DNA of 13,324 nt, from positions 1-13,324 of the forward strand of contig CACYBN010000172.1 in NCBI GenBank assembly GCA_902772675.1. The letters are read 5' to 3'. Positions 6,418 to 13,241 of this stretch are shown in pieces. The stretch is from an uncultured Erysipelotrichaceae bacterium (lineage in GTDB: Bacteria; Bacillota_I; Bacilli_A; RF39; UBA660). Position 1 is the stretch's first letter, and each line of letters starts with the position of its first letter. A program made the position numbers and the translations under genes. The notes under the pieces were generated by a model, which was not told where the DNA came from, made no database searches, and saw only the letters and a program-made list of their open reading frames with translations.

Positions 6418-9400
6418 ATGGATGATTTTTATGGAAATAACGATTTAGATAATAAAGTAACTAAAAATAAAAAAGCTGAAGATAATAGTAATTTAGTTCT
6501 TAGAATCTTTCATGGATTTGTAGGATTTTGTTTTTATGCATTTATAATCGCACTAGTAGGTATAGGTGGTTATAAAATATATAATTACTTTGGAGATTTT
6601 TATCTAGAAAAAAATGAAGTATCTATGATAATTAATGATACTTATAGTATTAATATTTTAGGTAAAGTTACTGAAAAGAAAAATGAAAATTATACTTATT
6701 CAAGTTCTAATGAGAATATAGTAAAAGTAGATAAACAAGGTAATATAAAAACAGTTAGTGAAGGAGAAGCTACTATTACTGTTAAGTCTAAATATAGTAA
6801 TAATACTGAAAAGTTAGTAGTAACTGTTATAGGTAGTGAGATTTATTCAATAGAGTTTGAAAATGAAATATTAAATATGGAACAAACAACTGAAGCAGTA
6901 TTAGTCCCAATTATTAATGGAGAGAAGAACTTTATTGCAGATGTTGAATATAGCGTAGATAATGAAAATGTAGCTAGAGTTACTTCAGGTGGTAGAGTAA
7001 TTGCAAAACAACCAGGAATTACTTATATAACTGTTAAAGTAAAAAATACTAATATAAGTAGTAAAGCTAAAGTTACAGTAACTGAAAAAATAACTAATAC
7101 AAAAACTGAAACTGAAGTAAGTACTACTGAACCTGGAAGTAATGAAACAGGAACACAAGAAAATAGTGGAACTACTACTAGCAAACCAACACAAGGTTCT
7201 ACTAATAAAGGAAGCACTACTACTAGCAAACCATCACAAGGTTCTACTTATAAGGGAAGCACTACTACTAAAAAGGGAACAACAACTAAGAAACCTACTA
7301 ATAAAAGTAATACTACAAAGAAAACAACTGAATCTAATGAAGAAAATGAATCTGGTTATGAAGAAGAGACAGTTAATAGATATGTTTCTGTAACTAGTGT
7401 ATCTTCTAAATTAGAGAAAAATATAATAAAAGTAGGAGAAACAACTAAATTAATTTATACAATTAATCCTGAAACTTCTACTAATAAAAGCGTTACTTTC
7501 TCTAGTTCTAATACTAAGGTCGCTACTGTAGATTCTAAAGGGAATATTAAAGCTGTTGGTGAAGGTAAAGCTGATATCATTGTAAAAACTAAGGATGGTA
7601 ATCATACTTCTTATCAAACTTTAACAGTAGAAAAAGAAGTGGTTTATGCTTCTAGTATCAGCTTAGATAAAAATGGTGCAACTATTTATGTAGGAGATAC
7701 TATTACTTTTACTCATACAATATCTCCATCTAATACTACAAATAAGAATGTTACATGGAGTAGTTCTAATAATAATATTGCTATTGTTAATACAGGTGGT
7801 ACAGTTACTGGTATAAGTGCAGGAACTGTAACAATAACTGTAAAAACTAGTAATGGAAAAACTACTACTGCAAAAGTAACAGTTAAAAATAAGACTATAG
7901 ATGTAACAAGTATTAATTTAAATAAAACAGAAACTACTATCCTAGAGGAAGGAACTGAACAATTATCTGCTATTATAAGTCCTGATAATGCTACCAATAA
8001 ACATATTACATGGAGTAGTTCTAATGTAGATGTAGTAAAAGTAGATGATAAAGGAACAATTACTGGTGTTAAAACTGGAGAAGCAACTATTACGGCTAAG
8101 AGTTCAAATGGAATGTCAGTTACTTGTAAAGTTAATGTTAAGAGTAAAACTATTAAAGTAACTGGAATTCAAATGAATAAAAAGAAAGTATCTATTTCAG
8201 TAAATAAAAAAGCTCAATTATCTGCTACTGTAAGTCCTAGCAATGCTACAAATCAAAATGTTAAATGGAGTAGTAGTAATACTAATATAGCAACGGTAGA
8301 CTCTAAAGGGGTAGTAACTGCTAAAGCTAAGGGAACTGCTACTATAACAGTAGAAACTATAGATGGTGGATTTAAAGATACTTCTACTATAACAGTTAAT
8401 GTACCAGTTACTGGAATAACTTTAAATAAAACTAGTGATACTATTTCTATTAATAATAAGACTACACTAGTAGCTACAATTACTCCAAATAATGCTAATA
8501 ATACTAATGTTTCTTGGATAAGTAGTAATACTAATATAGCAACAGTAGATACAAAAGGAGTAGTTACTGGTAAAGGACAAGGAACTGCTACTATAACTGT
8601 AACTACTAAAGATGGAGGATTTAAAGCTACTGCTAAGATCAAAGTAGAAAATATTAAGATAACTGCGATTAGTTTAAAAGAAACAAGTACAATGATAGTA
8701 AAAGGAAAATCATATACTATTTCTTCATCAATTACTCCTAGTAATGCTACTATTAAAGCTTTAGATTATGAGAGTACAGATACTAAAATAGCTACTGTAT
8801 CAGATAAAGGAGTAGTTACTGGTAAAGGGTTAGGAACAGTAACTATTAAAGTTAAAGCTAAAGATGGTTCTGGTAAAGTTGCTAAACTGAAAATAGTAGT
8901 AGTAGGTAGTCAAAGATTAATTGATTTAAAGAATGGTAGTTATACATATACAGTACCATCTAGATATAAAAATATGGATGTAAGATTAACTAGTAATTCT
9001 TCATCTAAACATATGCAAAACTTTGCAATCAAGAATATTGATACTGCTGATGAAGTTGGATTTTTCTCAACCGTACAAAAAGGATGTTCTAATAGTAATG
9101 ATGTTAAGGAATTAAATAGAACTATTGTACTTAGAGTACCTAAGAAAGATTATTCTAATCCATCATCTAGTTCTAGAAAAGTAATGTATATGGAAGCTTC
9201 TGGTCATGGACAATCATTTGATATGGAATTAAATAGTGAAGTAATGTGGACTACTTACAATGCCACTACAAGTCATTTTAGTTATAATAAATATTGGGGA
9301 CTTGCAAGTGGAATTCAAAGAACTAAATTTAAGACTATTGCTAGTGGTGGTAAGTTTGAACCATTAATGCATACTAAATTAACTACATCATCTGGAAGTG

Positions 9401-9843
9401 CTTATAATAATTTAGAAGCTTCTATAGATTATACAAATAATTTAATTGCTTTTAGATCAGGAACTAAGATATTTATATATGATTTATCTAAAGCTAAAAA
9501 GAAAGATTTCTCTAATACTGTATATTCATTTAAAATAACTGATGATTTAGGTACATATTCTAATGGGGGAAGTATTTATAGACAAGGTATAGCTTTATCT
9601 GGAGGATATTTATATATATATAGAGGAGCTCCTGGGAAAAATATGTATATAGAAGCTTATAATTTATTAGGAAAATACTTATATGCAGTTAATATTACTA
9701 GTAAGTATGGAATAAGTAGTTCTAATAATAGAGAAGCTGAAGGTATGAAAATATATAATAATAAAATATATATTGGATCTACTCATACTATTAATAATAA
9801 GAGTGGAAGTTATTTTGATATAGGATATTTCAAAGCAAAATAA
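6418..9843 (+). CDS. membrane-anchored surface protein with eight Big_2 Ig-like domains and a C-terminal beta-propeller-like domain
   Basis: The 1141-residue protein starts with a charged cytoplasmic tail (1-25) and one uncleaved membrane helix (about 29-52), so the rest faces outward. Eight Big_2-type Ig-like repeats of about 80-84 residues are visible: two at about 66-138 and 143-223, then a Ser/Thr/Lys linker (224-323), then six at about 326-406, 412-491, 496-575, 580-660, 664-744 and 748-829. Their hallmarks are (W/F)SSSN, IATVDxKGVVTGxGxGTATITV. Residues 830-1141 form a separate domain with HMQNFAI, GHGQSFDM, GLASGIQRTKF and EAEGMKIYNNKIYIGS. It resembles helveticin J, TagC and phage P68 receptor-binding propellers. 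That suggests a cell-wall or glycan contact role, but this is inference. No LPXTG or SH3 anchor is seen. A terminator and a convergent gene follow. Confidence 0.88.
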   Translation: MDDFYGNNDLDNKVTKNKKAEDNSNLVLRIFHGFVGFCFYAFIIALVGIGGYKIYNYFGDFYLEKNEVSMIINDTYSINILGKVTEKKNENYTYSSSNENIVKVDKQGNIKTVSEGEATITVKSKYSNNTEKLVVTVIGSEIYSIEFENEILNMEQTTEAVLVPIINGEKNFIADVEYSVDNENVARVTSGGRVIAKQPGITYITVKVKNTNISSKAKVTVTEKITNTKTETEVSTTEPGSNETGTQENSGTTTSKPTQGSTNKGSTTTSKPSQGSTYKGSTTTKKGTTTKKPTNKSNTTKKTTESNEENESGYEEETVNRYVSVTSVSSKLEKNIIKVGETTKLIYTINPETSTNKSVTFSSSNTKVATVDSKGNIKAVGEGKADIIVKTKDGNHTSYQTLTVEKEVVYASSISLDKNGATIYVGDTITFTHTISPSNTTNKNVTWSSSNNNIAIVNTGGTVTGISAGTVTITVKTSNGKTTTAKVTVKNKTIDVTSINLNKTETTILEEGTEQLSAIISPDNATNKHITWSSSNVDVVKVDDKGTITGVKTGEATITAKSSNGMSVTCKVNVKSKTIKVTGIQMNKKKVSISVNKKAQLSATVSPSNATNQNVKWSSSNTNIATVDSKGVVTAKAKGTATITVETIDGGFKDTSTITVNVPVTGITLNKTSDTISINNKTTLVATITPNNANNTNVSWISSNTNIATVDTKGVVTGKGQGTATITVTTKDGGFKATAKIKVENIKITAISLKETSTMIVKGKSYTISSSITPSNATIKALDYESTDTKIATVSDKGVVTGKGLGTVTIKVKAKDGSGKVAKLKIVVVGSQRLIDLKNGSYTYTVPSRYKNMDVRLTSNSSSKHMQNFAIKNIDTADEVGFFSTVQKGCSNSNDVKELNRTIVLRVPKKDYSNPSSSSRKVMYMEASGHGQSFDMELNSEVMWTTYNATTSHFSYNKYWGLASGIQRTKFKTIASGGKFEPLMHTKLTTSSGSAYNNLEASIDYTNNLIAFRSGTKIFIYDLSKAKKKDFSNTVYSFKITDDLGTYSNGGSIYRQGIALSGGYLYIYRGAPGKNMYIEAYNLLGKYLYAVNITSKYGISSSNNREAEGMKIYNNKIYIGSTHTINNKSGSYFDIGYFKAK
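7171..7260 (+). repeat. two 45-bp tandem repeats in the linker of the Ig-like protein
   Basis: The units 7171-7215 and 7216-7260 encode TTTSKPTQGSTNKGS and TTTSKPSQGSTYKGS and differ at few bases. A third partial unit (TTTKKG) follows. Such in-frame repeats can change number and so the length of the outside linker. Confidence 0.8.
7393..8907 (+). repeat. six consecutive Big_2 repeat-coding units (about 250 bp each)
   Basis: The DNA encodes residues 326-829 as six degenerate direct repeats. Short near-identical blocks recur, such as TGGAGTAGTTCTAAT at units 2 and 3 and AATACTAATATAGCAAC at units 4 and 5. Units 4 and 5 are the most alike (ATVDxKGVVT and TKDGGFK/TIDGGFK), which suggests recent duplication. 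Confidence 0.75.
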
Positions 9844-9869
9844 AAAGATACATTAATGTATCTTTTTTT
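9843..9869. terminator. bidirectional terminator shared by the Ig-like gene and rnhC
   Basis: AAAAGATACAT (9843-9853) and ATGTATCTTTT (9856-9866) are perfect arms; the realistic loop is TTAA. On the plus strand T runs from 9863 to 9869, and on the minus strand the stem is followed by TTTTTATTTT. The rnhC stop (9868-9870) overlaps the T run, so one hairpin ends both convergent genes. Confidence 0.88.
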
Positions 9870-10782
9870 ACATTACCATAGTATGTAATATTCTTTCTGT
9901 ATTTTTAAAATTAAGTTTAGCTATTTCTTTTAATTTATCTTCTCCATATTTTTCAACTATTTCTTCCCCAACTTTATCAACTTCAGCTCCAGCACCTTTA
10001 GGTAAAGGAATATGTAATTCATCACTTAATTTATCAAATTCTTTTAAGAATATATATCTACTTATACAAGAAGCAGCTGCTACTGCAAGATTTTTATCTT
10101 CAGCTTTAGTCATGAATGTAATTCCTCTTTGAACATTAGGACTTTCTTTAATATATTCATAGTATCTAGCTTCTCTTGCAAATTCATCTATTATTATATA
10201 ATCATAATTTGTTTCTTCGTGAGCCATATCCCATAATACTTTATTGTGCATTATAGCTTTAATTTTATTAATATTGTAGTTTCTATCATAGTTTTCATTA
10301 TATTCCAAATTGTTTACTATTATACTTTTATATTTAACTATTTTTGTTAAATCCTTAGTTACTTTTAGAATGTGTTCATCAGTTAGTTTTTTAGAATCTC
10401 TTATTCCTAGTTTTTCTATTTCAGGTATATCTTCTTTTCTAACATAACAACTAGTAACTACGATTGGTCCAAAGTAATCTCCAGTACCAACTTCATCTGA
10501 TCCAATTGAAGTAGAGTAGTAATATTTATCTTCTTTTTCTTTTTTCTTTTTAGGATCTTCTTCATTAGCCTCTTGTCCATCTATAGCTTTCCACATATTA
10601 GCATCTACATCTGCAGATACTCCTTGAAACATTATTTTACCTGAAGTATACATAGTAATAACAGTATCTTCATCTTCAGCTTGAAAAACTACATATGGAA
10701 TCTCTTTATCTCTTTTTTTATCTTTATAGTATTCTTTTATTTTTTCTTGAGTTTCTTTACTAACTCTAATAACTACATTCAT
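9868..10782 (-). CDS. rnhC: ribonuclease HIII
   Basis: RNase HIII cuts the RNA strand of RNA/DNA hybrids, removing R-loops and RNA primers in the cytoplasm. The 304-residue protein has the N-terminal TBP-like substrate-binding domain typical of HIII (about 1-65). A Lys/Glu-rich linker (72-86) follows, then the catalytic RNase H domain starting with GSDEVGTGDYFGP (94-106). The four metal-binding acidic residues are all visible: D96, E97, D199 (IIIDEF) and D229 (KAEDKNLAVAAAS). DSKKLTD (129-135) is also conserved, and the length is normal. The start has AGAGGTG five bases upstream on the minus strand. It is convergent with the Ig-like gene and divergent from the KPLIYLYPE gene, so it is probably transcribed alone. 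Confidence 0.96.
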   Translation of the reverse strand: MNVVIRVSKETQEKIKEYYKDKKRDKEIPYVVFQAEDEDTVITMYTSGKIMFQGVSADVDANMWKAIDGQEANEEDPKKKKEKEDKYYYSTSIGSDEVGTGDYFGPIVVTSCYVRKEDIPEIEKLGIRDSKKLTDEHILKVTKDLTKIVKYKSIIVNNLEYNENYDRNYNINKIKAIMHNKVLWDMAHEETNYDYIIIDEFAREARYYEYIKESPNVQRGITFMTKAEDKNLAVAAASCISRYIFLKEFDKLSDELHIPLPKGAGAEVDKVGEEIVEKYGEDKLKEIAKLNFKNTERILHTMVM

Positions 10783-10800
10783 AAAAACACCTCTATATAT

Positions 10801-10809
10801 ATAATAACA
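10801..10809 (-). promoter_or_regulatory. extended -10 promoter of rnhC
   Basis: On the minus strand the bases read TGTTATTAT, an extended -10. The predicted start near 10794 leaves a leader of only about 12 bases, AGAGGTGTTTTT, which is essentially the ribosome binding site. Confidence 0.5.
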
Positions 10810-10877
10810 TAAATATCTATTATTAACTAAATAAATGTAAAGTAAAGTCTTATTTTTAATTACTAATTATCATATTA

Positions 10878-10886
10878 TGATAAAAT
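10878..10886 (+). promoter_or_regulatory. extended -10 promoter of the KPLIYLYPE gene
   Basis: TGATAAAAT is an extended -10 identical to the one before frr. The start near 10893 gives a leader of about 11 bases, AGAGGTGTGAT, directly before ATG 10904. Confidence 0.6.
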
Positions 10887-10903
10887 CAAAATAGAGGTGT
10901 GAT

Positions 10904-11935
10904 ATGAGTAAGAAAGTTAGTAAAAAAGAAAGAGAAAATAATAAAATATTAGGTATTATCTTAATAGTTTTATTTATATTAGTAGTGGTACTAGTATTTA
11001 AACCTAAATCTAATAAAATAAGTAGTGATTTAATAGAAATTAATGGAAGTTATGATCTAGATGAAGGATATGTTTTTACAAATTATGAAGATTTTAAAAA
11101 TCATATTAGTAATGTTGGTATATCTCGTAAAGATTTTACTAAATATAATTATATATATTTTCCATTAATATATGATGATTGTTATGAAAAAGATGTAAGA
11201 ATAAAAGACTATAAAATTGAAAACAATGAAATAGTAGTTAATGTCACATATGAAGAATTATGTGATGACTGTTTTAATGTTCATAATATAGAGAAACATT
11301 ATTTATTAAAAATAGATAAAAAATATTTTAATTATGAATTCAGATTGGAATACTACAATACATCTAATGAAAGATGTCGCCGTTATACTGTATATAAACC
11401 ATTAATATATTTATATCCTGAAAAAGAAATAAAAGTATCAGTAGAATTAGGATATCCTAATAAATTAACTACTACTTATCCTGAATATAATAAGAAATGG
11501 GAAGTAATTGCTAAACCAAATGGTGAATTGAAAGATTCTACTGGAAGAACTTATTATGGATTGTATTGGGAAGGCGAAACAACTAATAAACCTAAATTAG
11601 ATGAAGGATTTGTTGTAAGTAAAAAAGACACAGTTAAATTCTTAGAAGAAAAGTTGGCTGTTTTAGGATTAACAGAAAGAGAAGCAAATGAATTTATAAT
11701 TTATTGGTTACCTAGACTAAATGAAAATAAATATAATTTAATTAGATTTGAAACAATAGATGAAATAAATAAAGATATGCCATTAAAGGTTAGTCCAAAG
11801 CCAGATACTGTAATAAGAGTATTTATGGATTTTAAACCATTAGATAAGAAGATTGAAATTAAAGAACAAAAATTAACTAAACAAACAAGAAAAGGCTTTA
11901 CTATTGTAGAGTGGGGTGGATCTTTAATTAAATAA
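10904..11935 (+). CDS. membrane-anchored protein with conserved uncharacterised KPxIYLYPE domain
   Basis: The 343-residue protein has a basic N-terminus (1-13), one membrane helix (about 14-33) and an outward-facing rest. Residues 40-160 are a lineage-specific region with four cysteines (C93, C120, C123, C158), of which C120-x2-C123 is a close pair. From 163 to the end lies a domain seen widely in bacteria without known function. Its marks are KPLIYLYPE (165-173), TYPEY (191-195), KWEVIAKPNGEL, GLYWEG (219-224), DEGFVV (233-238), FLEEKLAVLGL, FIIYWLPRL (264-272), PDTVIRVFMDF and VEWGG (335-339). The many Trp, Tyr and Pro residues suggest a compact beta domain, perhaps for glycan contact, but no catalytic site can be named. 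The gene is divergent from rnhC and ends at a strong terminator, so it is likely expressed alone. Confidence 0.82.
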   Translation: MSKKVSKKERENNKILGIILIVLFILVVVLVFKPKSNKISSDLIEINGSYDLDEGYVFTNYEDFKNHISNVGISRKDFTKYNYIYFPLIYDDCYEKDVRIKDYKIENNEIVVNVTYEELCDDCFNVHNIEKHYLLKIDKKYFNYEFRLEYYNTSNERCRRYTVYKPLIYLYPEKEIKVSVELGYPNKLTTTYPEYNKKWEVIAKPNGELKDSTGRTYYGLYWEGETTNKPKLDEGFVVSKKDTVKFLEEKLAVLGLTEREANEFIIYWLPRLNENKYNLIRFETIDEINKDMPLKVSPKPDTVIRVFMDFKPLDKKIEIKEQKLTKQTRKGFTIVEWGGSLIK

Positions 11936-11950
11936 TTTATATAAAATAAA

Positions 11951-11979
11951 AAAGGATGCTTATTCAAGCATCTTTTTTT
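11951..11979 (+). terminator. intrinsic terminator after the KPLIYLYPE gene
   Basis: GATGCTT (11955-11961) pairs with AAGCATC (11966-11972) around ATTC. An outer AAAG/TTTT extension and a T run (11973-11979) complete it. Confidence 0.9.
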
Positions 11980-11992
11980 GTCTTTATGGTGC

Positions 11993-12019
11993 CTTAAGCG
12001 TATCAGTCTACAACTTAAG
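11993..12019. repeat. interrupted inverted repeat CTTAAG...CTTAAG, function unknown
   Basis: Outer arms CTTAAG (11993-11998) and CTTAAG (12014-12019) enclose inner arms GTA (12000-12002) and TAC (12009-12011) and a TCAGTC loop. It is not followed by a T run on either strand. The stretch is richer in G+C than the DNA around it and lies in no gene. Confidence 0.5.
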
Positions 12020-12058
12020 ACATTAATAACGAATTAATATATAAATATCAATCACTAT

Positions 12059-12088
12059 AAACATAATAACATGGTATTATGTTTTTTT
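12059..12088 (+). terminator. terminator-like hairpin with no upstream gene
   Basis: AAACATAATA (12059-12068) and TATTATGTTT (12075-12084) are perfect arms with loop ACATGG and a T run at 12082-12088. The previous plus-strand gene already ended at the 11951-11979 terminator. This one therefore either backs it up or ends a short unannotated transcript from about 11980. Confidence 0.65.
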
Positions 12089-12097
12089 AAGTATAAC

Positions 12098-12142
12098 AAA
12101 ATAAATAATTAGATTATTGTTAACCTCATTATTTATTTTTTT
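12098..12142. terminator. AT-only long-stem hairpin, possible terminator for either strand
   Basis: AAAATAAATAAT (12098-12109) and ATTATTTATTTT (12128-12139) are perfect 12-base arms around an 18-base loop. T continues to 12142 on the plus strand. On the minus strand the 3' arm is itself T-rich, so it may end the RdgB-like transcript. With no G or C in the stem its strength is doubtful. Confidence 0.45.
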
Positions 12143-12230
12143 GACTTTACTAATAGTTTGGGTTCTTTAGATATATCTATTGTTTTCTCACTTTGTTCAT
12201 CATATTTATTTAATTTTCTTTATTAATTTA
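12133..12230 (-). pseudogene. open +1-frame C-terminal remnant after the RdgB-like gene
   Basis: On the minus strand, one frame off from the RdgB-like end, an open stretch reads KLNKYDEQSEKTIDISKEPKLLVKSKK before a TAA at 12133-12135. It has no start codon of its own and looks like a normal hydrophilic protein tail. A one-base indel in the A-rich run near 12210-12235 would join it to the RdgB-like protein. It could instead be chance, because it is short. Confidence 0.3.
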
Positions 12231-12868
12231 TCATTCACAAAACTTGCTACTGAATCGGTATACTTTGATAGATATTCATATCTTTCAGCTTCAGTTAAGT
12301 CTGAAAGCATAATATTATCGTTACCAATTTTTTTAACTATTGTAATATTATTTAATACATATCCTTCAGTTATTGGATAGTGAGGCGTATCACTAAATAG
12401 CACTGGTTCTTCCCATGTAAAATCATAAAAACTTTCACCATCATACATTACTAACGAATATACCCACTTTGCATTTGCATTACCACCAAGATTTTTAACA
12501 ACTGAGGTATATTTATTTACTACTTCTTCATCTGTTGCCCTTTTAGCATCCATACCACCAAATCTTCTTACAAATAATCCTGGTTGCTCTTTTTCAGATA
12601 ACCCATCAATATATAATGCTTCATCTGTTGTTATAATAGAAAAATTAATACCACCTAAATATTTTTTATACTCATCATAATAAGTTTTAGCTTTTTTCTC
12701 AGCATTTTCTTTAAGCGTTTTACCATCCTCTAACACGTTAACTTTTACATCAAAACCATTTTCATCAATTAAATATCTATTATATATAATATCTTCCTTA
12801 TTAAAGGATATCTTATATCTATCATATTTTCCTATATTGTTTGTGGGAAAGAAAATTACTTTTTGCAT
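12206..12868 (-). CDS. RdgB/HAM1-like non-canonical purine NTP pyrophosphatase, divergent
   Basis: Members of this family hydrolyse ITP, dITP and XTP to monophosphates and so keep damaged purines out of DNA and RNA. The 220-residue protein has the layout of the family: FFPTNNIGKYDRY (6-18, the TxNxxK nucleotide loop), GKTLKENAEKKAKTYYD (49-65, matching GxTxxENAxxKA), and PGLFVRRFGG (96-105, matching PGxxSxRFaG). The normal DDSGL block is TDEAL (81-85), keeping only D82. The usual SHR motif near the C-terminus is not visible; LSDLTEAERYEYL stands there. Activity or substrate may therefore differ. The start is supported by AGGTGAT just upstream on the minus strand. The stop at 12206-12208 is followed by an open +1 frame, so the C-terminus may be shortened. 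Confidence 0.68.
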   Translation of the reverse strand: MQKVIFFPTNNIGKYDRYKISFNKEDIIYNRYLIDENGFDVKVNVLEDGKTLKENAEKKAKTYYDEYKKYLGGINFSIITTDEALYIDGLSEKEQPGLFVRRFGGMDAKRATDEEVVNKYTSVVKNLGGNANAKWVYSLVMYDGESFYDFTWEEPVLFSDTPHYPITEGYVLNNITIVKKIGNDNIMLSDLTEAERYEYLSKYTDSVASFVNDKLIKKIK

Positions 12869-12885
12869 TTAAATCACCTATAGTT

Positions 12886-12913
12886 ATTCTATCACAAACA
12901 AGAAATTAATCAA
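12886..12913 (-). promoter_or_regulatory. promoter of the RdgB-like gene
   Basis: On the minus strand TTGATT (12913-12908) is followed after 16 bases by TAGAAT (12891-12886), which is preceded by TGA, making an extended -10. The predicted start near 12879 leaves a leader of about 11 bases, AGGTGATTTAA, before the ATG. Confidence 0.55.
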
Positions 12914-12925
12914 AATTAAATACAT

Positions 12926-13189
12926 TTACAAACAAATATCAAAGTCATCTTTTTTCTTATCTCGTTCTATATTATACTTTTTTGATTCCTTATATTCAGT
13001 TTTTAGCTCTCCATAAGTATCATAACTTATAATATCTTTTCTAAACAAATCATCAGTAAACTCATTATATTTTTCTTTATGTTTAGTAAAAAACTTATCT
13101 TTTATCCTTTAAAATAATCTTACAAATTTTATTCTTAATCTTTCTAATAATTCTTGTAATAGATTATTTTCAGTTTTTAATTCATTATT
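12926..13189 (-). pseudogene. remnant of a coiled-coil protein with an in-frame stop
   Basis: Of the interval from 12869 to the tRNA, most is this broken frame on the minus strand; nothing intact is present. The 88-codon frame reads NNELKTENNLLQELLERLRI..., has one TAA at 13111-13109, and resumes in the same frame as RIKDKFFTKHKEKYNEF, TDDLFRKDIISYDTYGELK and a Lys/Asp-rich end, stopping at 12926. There is no start codon or ribosome site, and stops lie just upstream. The first part has heptad-like Leu/Asn/Glu spacing. The style recalls C-terminal tails of plasmid mobilisation relaxases, but I cannot identify the family from this much. The single in-frame stop with the frame otherwise kept suggests recent decay after the N-terminal part was lost. 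Confidence 0.42.
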
Positions 13190-13202
13190 TTATTTTTACC
13201 AT

Positions 13203-13228
13203 AAAAAAATCGAACTATAAAAGTTCGA
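13203..13228 (-). terminator. intrinsic terminator of the tRNA-Leu transcript
   Basis: On the minus strand TCGAACT (13228-13222) pairs with AGTTCGA (13216-13210) around TTTAT, followed by seven T (13209-13203). It lies 13 bases after the tRNA 3' end. Confidence 0.9.
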
Positions 13229-13241
13229 GCACATTCCTTAG

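Larger units (their letters stand above)
10787..10900. repeat. mirrored 10-bp leader repeat in the rnhC/KPLIYLYPE divergent region
   Basis: ACACCTCTAT (10787-10796) and ATAGAGGTGT (10891-10900) are perfect inverted copies. Each holds the ribosome site of one divergent gene and sits at its expected transcript start. Spacing is about 94 bases, so they are unlikely to be arms of one operator. Confidence 0.7.

Noticed and set aside
7713..8642. Minus-strand frames of repeated hydrophobic sequence opposite the Big_2 repeats
   Set aside because: They arise from the repeated Thr/Ser/Lys codons of the real gene and have no start signals.
6418..9843. CRISPR-like periodic repeats
   Set aside because: The period is about 250 bases, degenerate and in frame with protein domains, so it is a domain repeat and not an array.
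11701..11967. Minus-strand frame starting in the terminator loop
   Set aside because: It is antisense to conserved motifs (YWLPR, RVFM, VEWGG) of the KPLIYLYPE protein.
11982..12026. Minus-strand CACCA near 11986-11991 suggested a tRNA 3' remnant; the plus strand also has a short frame ending YNLRH
   Set aside because: No T-loop (GTTCRA) or acceptor pairing exists, and 14 codons are too few to call a transposase tail.
12180..12380. Plus-strand hydrophobic frame at the end of the RdgB-like gene
   Set aside because: It lies antisense to recognisable RdgB/HAM1 sequence and lacks a ribosome binding site.
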